NCBI RefSeq assembly: GCF_001693515.2
Contig: NZ_CP042968.1
Coordinates: 6,076,001 to 6,140,000 of the forward strand
DNA: 64,000 bases
Direction: 5' to 3'
Source: Bradyrhizobium paxllaeri
Lineage (GTDB): Bacteria; Pseudomonadota; Alphaproteobacteria; Rhizobiales; Xanthobacteraceae
The notes under the pieces were generated by a model. It saw nothing but the letters and a program-made list of their open reading frames with translations. It did no database searches and had not been told where the DNA came from. Shown in pieces: positions 59,216-64,000 of this stretch; position 1 is the first letter of the stretch, and every line of letters begins with the position of its first letter. The position numbers and the translations under genes were made by a program.

Positions 59216-59425
59216 CTACACTGGATGCCGAACGCCCGCCTGAATTGAGGTGTCGCGCAGCGACTGAAGCGTCCCTCTTGGAGAGCCGCACCGGCCGCAT
59301 TTCAGAATCGAGCATGGATCCGGCTGGGCCTCGACCGGCAATGCCACCGTCAGGCTCCCGCATCGCTCGCAAACCAGCTTGAATGTTGGCCTGTCCATCA
59401 GGGCCACGTTCGCCTCGATATCCAT
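59216..59425 (-). CDS. Small zinc-ribbon protein
   Basis: A 69-aa protein from the ATG at 59425; a start 13 codons upstream is possible. KLVCERCGSLTVALP (about 15-29) and LKCGRCGSPRG (about 41-51) give a two-CxxC zinc ribbon. The tail is basic. Similar in layout to the small zinc protein at 18517-18702 but not an obvious copy. Confidence 0.5.
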   Translation of the reverse strand: MDIEANVALMDRPTFKLVCERCGSLTVALPVEAQPDPCSILKCGRCGSPRGTLQSLRDTSIQAGVRHPV

Positions 59426-59748
59426 ACTAAAAACCATCAATCCGGACTTCGAAAACTGAAACAATGAACGATCGAAAAAGCCTCAATTGAGCGCCGGCCT
59501 AGGCCGCCGCCCGGAACCTACAAATTCAGATTCTTGCCGATCTCTGCAACGGGCGAACGCATTTAACCCTAATAATCCCCGGAGTTTTACGGGCGAACGT
59601 TTACTATTCGACCGGTTCTTGATCGCATTAAATTTCCGAATTCGCCCTGGGATGATATGACCCCTCCGTTGCAGCGTAGCAGCCCACCCGGGGGGCTGCC
59701 GATTAAAATTTAACGCTGGCGGAAAAGCGCTTTATTTCGGAGTTTGAT
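59426..59748. other. Promoter region of the acetylation cassette
   Basis: A 323-bp gap with two AT-rich blocks (about 59560-59640). A GCAGCCC/GGGCTGC hairpin (about 59682-59701) lies before the AlgF-like gene. The ribosome site CGGAG precedes the TTG start at 59749. Confidence 0.4.
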
Positions 59749-60471
59749 TTGTCTCGCCGGCCCAGCCAACCCAACCTGCAGCCGCCTTTCACCGCCCGGG
59801 ATCAACGCCTGCGCTGGTTATTCGGAGTTGCGGTGTGCTGGCTGGCGATCAGTTCGGCCTTCGCGCAGGAAATCGGAAAGCTGTACGCTACGCGCCCTCC
59901 TCCCGGATCGGCATTCATTCGCGTCGCATCTGTCGGCGACATCAAGGCCGGCACGCGCCTGCACATCAACGCCCGCGATCTGTCGATCGTCGACAACGAC
60001 GCCGCCAGCCGATACCGGGCGGTGCGCGCCGACGCGCCGGTCAGACTGTCGATCGATGGCGCCGCCGTCGGGAAAAACATCACCTTTCTACCGGACCGCT
60101 TCTACACGGTCGTGGTTGCGCCCGAGGGCGCGAACTGGAGCACGCACGCCATCGACGAAGGCCCGGGCGGCAACGCCAGCGACCTGAAAGCCCAGCTTCG
60201 TTTCTTCAATCTCATGCCGAGCTGCGAGGCGACGCTTCGAATTGCCGAAGGTCCCACCGTTTTCGATGCGGTCGCTTTCACCACCGTCAAATCGCGCGCC
60301 ATCAATCCGGTGGAGGCTCAGCTCGAGGCCACCTGCGGCAGCAGCAATGTGTCGTTGAAGCTCCCCCCGCTCCGCTCGGGCGATCACTACAGCCTGTTTC
60401 TCACCCAGGCCGGCGGCAAGAGCGTGCTCTCGGGCCAATTTGACGAAACCGAACCGTATCGAGACCGGTAG
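59749..60471 (+). CDS. AlgF-like periplasmic acetylation protein
   Basis: A 240-aa protein with an N-terminal signal region (about 22-40, RWLFGVAVCWLAISSAFAQE) and the AlgF pattern IGKLYATRPPPGSAFIRVASVG then FYTVVVAPEG. AlgF is a periplasmic protein required for O-acetylation of alginate and similar polymers (WssG is the cellulose counterpart). It starts at TTG 59749 with a CGGAG ribosome site. It lies 11 bases before an AlgI-like gene. Confidence 0.78.
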   Translation: MSRRPSQPNLQPPFTARDQRLRWLFGVAVCWLAISSAFAQEIGKLYATRPPPGSAFIRVASVGDIKAGTRLHINARDLSIVDNDAASRYRAVRADAPVRLSIDGAAVGKNITFLPDRFYTVVVAPEGANWSTHAIDEGPGGNASDLKAQLRFFNLMPSCEATLRIAEGPTVFDAVAFTTVKSRAINPVEAQLEATCGSSNVSLKLPPLRSGDHYSLFLTQAGGKSVLSGQFDETEPYRDR

Positions 60472-60482
60472 GCGATCGCTGC

Positions 60483-61868
60483 ATGGTTTTCGTCAGCGAC
60501 TCCTTCGTCTTCGTGTTCCTGCCGCTGTTCCTGATCGCCTATGCGGGCGTCCCCGCCTTCCTGCGAAATTCGACCATCCTGTTCTTCAGCCTGATCTTCT
60601 ACGGCTGGTGGCGCTTCGATTTTCTGCCGCTGCTTGTCGCAATCGCCTGCTGGTCGTGGTTGACCGGCCTGTGGATCGCGAGAGCGTGGGGATCAGAGCG
60701 CCGTTGGGCCTTGCTCGCAGGGATCGTGCCGCCGCTCGTCAGCCTGATCTATTTCAAATACGTCAACCTGTTCGTCGACAGCATGAACAGCCTCGGCGCG
60801 CCAGTTAAGGACTGGTCGCCCATTCCCCTGCCGATCGGACTGTCGTTCTTTGTGTTCGGCGCCATATCCTACTCGGTCGACGTATTCCGAAAGACAGTCC
60901 CGGCCGAGCCGAGCCTGATCAACTATTCGACCTATCAGGCGATGTTCGGTCACCTCGTGGCAGGCCCGGTCGTCCGTTACCAGTCGGTCGCGGAGCAGTT
61001 GAAGTCCCGCGTGTTCGATTCGAAAGAATTTGCCGAAGGCCTGCGGCGGTTCATGCTGGGCTTTGCACAAAAGGTACTGATCGGCGATACGCTCGCGCCG
61101 CTCGTCGATGCCGGCTACGCATTACCGTCACCATCGATGTGCGACACGATCATCACGGTCGTCGCCTACACGCTGCATCTGTATTTCGACTTCGCCGGCT
61201 ACAGCAGCATGGCCATCGGTCTCGGGCTGATGGTCGGCCTGAAATTTCCGGAGAATTTCGACAACCCGTATCTGAGCACATCGCTCGCGGAATTCTGGCG
61301 GCGATGGCATATCAGCCTGTCGAGCTGGCTGCGCGACTATTTGTACATCCCGCTGGGCGGTAACCGCGCCGGCCGCGCTCGATCCTATGTCAATCTGATG
61401 GTGACGATGGCGCTCGGCGGCCTGTGGCACGGTGCGAGCTGGACCTTCATGATCTGGGGCATCTGGCACGGCACCGGACTGGTGGTGGGCCGCGCCTGGA
61501 ACGCGATGCGAATGCCGGCCGTGCCCGCACCCGTCGGACACATAATCACGCTGGTTTTCGTCATGATCGGCTGGACGCTGTTCCGCGCACAGGACTGGCA
61601 AACCGCAGCGACGATGTTCAGCGGCCTGGCAGGTCAGCACGGTTTTGCAATGACGAACGGCTTCGCCGCCGCGATGAGACCGATCGAAGTGGCGGCGCTC
61701 GTCGTCGGAATCGCGATGGTGTACCTGCCGGCATTGAGCAGATTGTCGCCGCGGTTGGCGTCGGCCATTGCGCGACCGTCCTTTCTGCTGGCTGCGGTGC
61801 TGTGGCTGTGGTCGCTGTGGGTGATGCAAAGCCGAACCGTCATTCCGTTCCTCTACTTCCAGTTCTGA
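60483..61868 (+). CDS. MBOAT family O-acyltransferase (AlgI-like)
   Basis: A 461-aa polytopic MBOAT protein. SLIFYGWWRFDFLPLL, PIGLSFFVFGAISYSVDVFR and the MBOAT core NLMVTMALGGLWHGASWTFMIWGIWHG (about 304-330) with the conserved His316 and His329 are intact. AlgI-type proteins pass acyl groups across the membrane for polymer O-acetylation. It is followed after 12 bases by an AlgJ-like gene. Confidence 0.92.
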   Translation: MVFVSDSFVFVFLPLFLIAYAGVPAFLRNSTILFFSLIFYGWWRFDFLPLLVAIACWSWLTGLWIARAWGSERRWALLAGIVPPLVSLIYFKYVNLFVDSMNSLGAPVKDWSPIPLPIGLSFFVFGAISYSVDVFRKTVPAEPSLINYSTYQAMFGHLVAGPVVRYQSVAEQLKSRVFDSKEFAEGLRRFMLGFAQKVLIGDTLAPLVDAGYALPSPSMCDTIITVVAYTLHLYFDFAGYSSMAIGLGLMVGLKFPENFDNPYLSTSLAEFWRRWHISLSSWLRDYLYIPLGGNRAGRARSYVNLMVTMALGGLWHGASWTFMIWGIWHGTGLVVGRAWNAMRMPAVPAPVGHIITLVFVMIGWTLFRAQDWQTAATMFSGLAGQHGFAMTNGFAAAMRPIEVAALVVGIAMVYLPALSRLSPRLASAIARPSFLLAAVLWLWSLWVMQSRTVIPFLYFQF

Positions 61869-61880
61869 AGGAGCGCCAGC

Positions 61881-62939
61881 ATGATAAAAATCCTGACCGT
61901 TCTGGCGATCATCTTCTCAGGCTTCGTGTCTGTCCTCTTTCGCGGCGGCGATTCCCTCTACGACATCCTCAAGACGGCGCCGCTGAATGACTACATGTCC
62001 GGAAGCCTGTCCGGCAAAATCGATCGCGCCGTGTTCGATGCCATTCCGCGAAGCACGGGGTTGAACGGCCTCTCGGCCGGGCTGCTCTACAAGGGATTGC
62101 GCGATGCCGGACCGCAGGTGTGGGCCGGCTGCAACGACTGGCTCTATTCCGCTGAGGAATTGCGCGTCGATCGTCGCGATGCCGAACATATGGCGGCGCG
62201 CCTTCGCTTGTTGCCACGCCTGGTGCAGGCGTTTGCCGAGCGCAAGATTCTGCTCGTCGTCGTTCCCGTCCCGGACAAGGCCGAACAGGTCGAAGAGCAG
62301 CTCTGCGGAATTTCCGCCGACGCATCACGCGTTCGCGCGAATGCGTGGGCGCGGGCGGCGGGCGCCACGAAACTTCATCAGGTCAATTTGCGGGATCAGT
62401 GGCCCCGGCCCGGCTATTGGCGCACCGACACGCACTGGGACAGCACTGGCGCACAGTTCGCCGCCGAAGCTGTCGCCGAACTTGTCAACGGCGCAATGGG
62501 TGCGGGAACCGAACGCGTCAGCCTGACACGCGGCGTCAGGCATGAACGTCCCGGTGATCTTGCGCGCCTGGCAGGATTGCAGGATGCGCCAAAGTGGCTG
62601 GCGCCGGCTGCGGAATATACCGAGGATGCGCGGGCTACCATCCAGCGGTCCGGCGGACTGCTGGACGACGCGACGGCACCGTCAGTCCTGCTCGCCGGCT
62701 CGTCATTTTCACAAAACTCCGGTTTCATTGAATACCTACAGATGGCGCTTGCGCGCGAGGTCGCGCAGGTCAGCGAGGCCGGTGGCGGCTTTGCGGGCGC
62801 CCTTCTCAAACTGCTGCAACAGAAGCCGGATAGGTTGGCGGGCGCGAAGGTTGTGATATGGGAGTGGCCGATGCGATCGTTGGTGGCGCCGCTGAGCGAT
62901 CCCGAGCGGCAGATGCTGCGACAAATCGAAGGTCATTGA
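61881..62939 (+). CDS. AlgJ/AlgX-like SGNH acetyltransferase
   Basis: A 352-aa protein with an N-terminal signal anchor (about 4-20). WAGCNDWLYSAEE (81-93), the catalytic DTHWDSTG (Asp183, His185) and the nucleophile region VLLAGSSFSQNSG match the SGNH-like AlgJ/AlgX fold. It transfers acetyl to the exported polymer. GAAGGAG precedes the ATG. It is followed by a second protein of the same fold. Confidence 0.85.
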   Translation: MIKILTVLAIIFSGFVSVLFRGGDSLYDILKTAPLNDYMSGSLSGKIDRAVFDAIPRSTGLNGLSAGLLYKGLRDAGPQVWAGCNDWLYSAEELRVDRRDAEHMAARLRLLPRLVQAFAERKILLVVVPVPDKAEQVEEQLCGISADASRVRANAWARAAGATKLHQVNLRDQWPRPGYWRTDTHWDSTGAQFAAEAVAELVNGAMGAGTERVSLTRGVRHERPGDLARLAGLQDAPKWLAPAAEYTEDARATIQRSGGLLDDATAPSVLLAGSSFSQNSGFIEYLQMALAREVAQVSEAGGGFAGALLKLLQQKPDRLAGAKVVIWEWPMRSLVAPLSDPERQMLRQIEGH

Positions 62940-62941
62940 TC

Positions 62942-63907
62942 GTGCGCCGGTCCCTTGCAAATCTGATTGCGACGACAGCCGTGTTCTTCGCGACAACGAC
63001 AGTTTCAGTGGCGCGCGATGCCGTGCTCGAAGGCAAGCAGAACTGGCTGTTTGCCGGATGGGAGAGCCTCACGACCACAAAACCCGCCGCAGAAAAATCA
63101 TCGATCGGCCTGATCGCCGACGCGAGCCGCCAGTTTGCGAAAAGGAACATCAAGCTGATCGTTCTGATCGTGCCGCTGAAGCCGCGATACTATGAATCGC
63201 TGTTGCCCGACGGTGCCGCGATGTCGGACGACATCCGCAAGCGCTATGACACGCTGTTGACCGAGCTCCGCGCCGGCGGCGTTGCCGCGATCGACGTCAG
63301 GGACGCGTTCAAGAGCGTGGTCGCCGGCAAGCAGGAAGTGTTCTACCGCGCCGACTTCCACTGGACGACATTTGCCGCGGAGGCGAGCGCCGACCAGGTG
63401 GCGGCGCTGATCCTCTCATCGAGTCCGCTGCCGGGAAAAACCGGAACCGGAATGAAACTCGGTGAGTGGATCAATGATCGCCATCTCGGCGACCTCGCCG
63501 CCAACTTCCTGTCGCCGGAGCGGAAGCGCGAGATCGGTCCGGAGGCCTACGTCATCCGCCAGGCCCCCAAGGCTGCCGCGGGATTGCTGGACAGCGATCC
63601 GGCACCGGTGGCGGTGGTCGGGAACAGCTTTGTACAGCCCTATTTCGGATTTTCTCAGCGGCTGTCGAACAAGATCGACCGGCCCGTCTCGCTCAAGTGG
63701 AACCCTGGCGACATCGGCCCGTGGGCCACCTTGCTGCAGTGCATTAAATCATCGGAATTCACGGGACATCCACCCCAATTCGTGGTCTGGCAATTTAATG
63801 AGGCCCAGCTTCAAAATGGACCTGACGCGGTCGGGGAATGGGCTGCTCAAAGCATTATCAGTCCTGCCGACTGGACCGCGCGTCTGCAGGACGCGCTGCG
63901 CAACTAG
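62942..63907 (+). CDS. Second AlgJ/AlgX-like SGNH acetyltransferase
   Basis: A 321-aa paralogue of the preceding protein. A signal peptide (about 7-25) is followed by QNWLFAGWESL, the catalytic RADFHWTTF (Asp138, His140) and VVGNSFVQPYFGF with the Ser nucleophile. Start at GTG 62942, two bases after the previous stop, with GAAGG upstream; a TTG six bases earlier would overlap the previous stop. Two such proteins in tandem suggest separate attachment sites or an AlgJ/AlgX division of labour. Confidence 0.85.
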   Translation: MRRSLANLIATTAVFFATTTVSVARDAVLEGKQNWLFAGWESLTTTKPAAEKSSIGLIADASRQFAKRNIKLIVLIVPLKPRYYESLLPDGAAMSDDIRKRYDTLLTELRAGGVAAIDVRDAFKSVVAGKQEVFYRADFHWTTFAAEASADQVAALILSSSPLPGKTGTGMKLGEWINDRHLGDLAANFLSPERKREIGPEAYVIRQAPKAAAGLLDSDPAPVAVVGNSFVQPYFGFSQRLSNKIDRPVSLKWNPGDIGPWATLLQCIKSSEFTGHPPQFVVWQFNEAQLQNGPDAVGEWAAQSIISPADWTARLQDALRN

Positions 63908-63983
63908 GACAATTGGTTAACTCGGGAAGCGCGCCCGTCAGGCCGCAGCAAAAACATCACAGCCCCCAAAAAAGTGAGAAAAA

Positions 63984-64000
63984 TGAATAACATCAAGGCC
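63984..64000 (+). CDS. Start of a gene cut by the window edge
   Basis: ATG at 63984 preceded by AAGTGAGAAAA; the visible peptide is MNNIKA. It lies 76 bases after the last acetylation gene in the same direction and could be part of the same operon. Too short to identify. Confidence 0.35.

Noticed and set aside
1..64000. tRNA, rRNA and CRISPR arrays
   Set aside because: I looked for cloverleaf-like arms with CCA-type ends, rRNA-like conserved blocks and regularly spaced repeats and found none; a dedicated scan (tRNAscan-SE, Infernal, CRISPRCasFinder) would settle it.

Overview
The window looks like chromosome of an alphaproteobacterium of the Bradyrhizobium/Rhodopseudomonas type. The reasons are high GC coding sequence, a GcrA-family protein (alphaproteobacteria-restricted), phasin, OpgC, MddA-like and small secreted or zinc-ribbon proteins of the kind common in Bradyrhizobium, and long catabolic operons with CaiB/BaiF, Liv-type ABC and CoxLMS-like genes. 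No rRNA, tRNA, CRISPR array or intact transposase was recognised.

Region 1 (1-15.5 kb) is catabolic. A minus-strand operon runs from 5549 to 90: Rieske dioxygenase alpha and beta subunits, PaaG-type crotonase, SDR dehydrogenase, HSL-type esterase and acyl-CoA dehydrogenase, with overlaps or gaps of a few bases. Divergent from it is an unusual SnoaL-crotonase fusion (5723-6910). A 0.8 kb fossil stretch follows (a possible group II intron tail and a broken crotonase). Then come a three-subunit molybdenum hydroxylase (CoxL/S/M-like), a luciferase-like flavin oxidoreductase with a NodB-like deacetylase, and a two-component flavin monooxygenase with its reductase.

Region 2 (15.7-25.9 kb) holds small membrane and zinc-ribbon proteins, a phasin, an FMN alpha-hydroxyacid oxidase, a CaiB transferase, a GFA protein, a probable methanethiol S-methyltransferase, and a winged-helix/TolB/TPR regulator.

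Region 3 (26-37.8 kb) is envelope and regulatory. It has an extra BamA paralogue, a GcrA-like gene divergent from an S24/Cro-type repressor whose gene is flanked by repeated 17-bp operator-like sites, OpgC, a membrane-anchored GH3 enzyme, a DUF4173-like membrane protein and a CreBC-like two-component system.

Region 4 (37.8-57.7 kb) is a second catabolic block. On the minus strand are a complete Liv ABC transporter, CaiB, crotonase, MaoC, CitE-type lyase and thiolase. Divergent from them are an acyl-CoA ligase, TetR regulator, SDR and a 4-hydroxyacetophenone-monooxygenase-like Baeyer-Villiger enzyme. A perfect 13-bp inverted repeat between the two arms is the likely TetR operator. The arms plausibly form one uptake and degradation system for a ketone or aromatic acid. 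Past a structured, terminator-ended intergenic stretch lie a DsbA/HCCA-isomerase-like protein, a GST, a class II aldolase-like protein, a GAF protein and an epoxide hydrolase.

Region 5 (57.8-64 kb) has small membrane and secreted proteins, then an AlgF-AlgI-AlgJ-AlgJ-like O-acetylation cassette (59749-63907). No polysaccharide synthase is visible before the window ends in a new reading frame.
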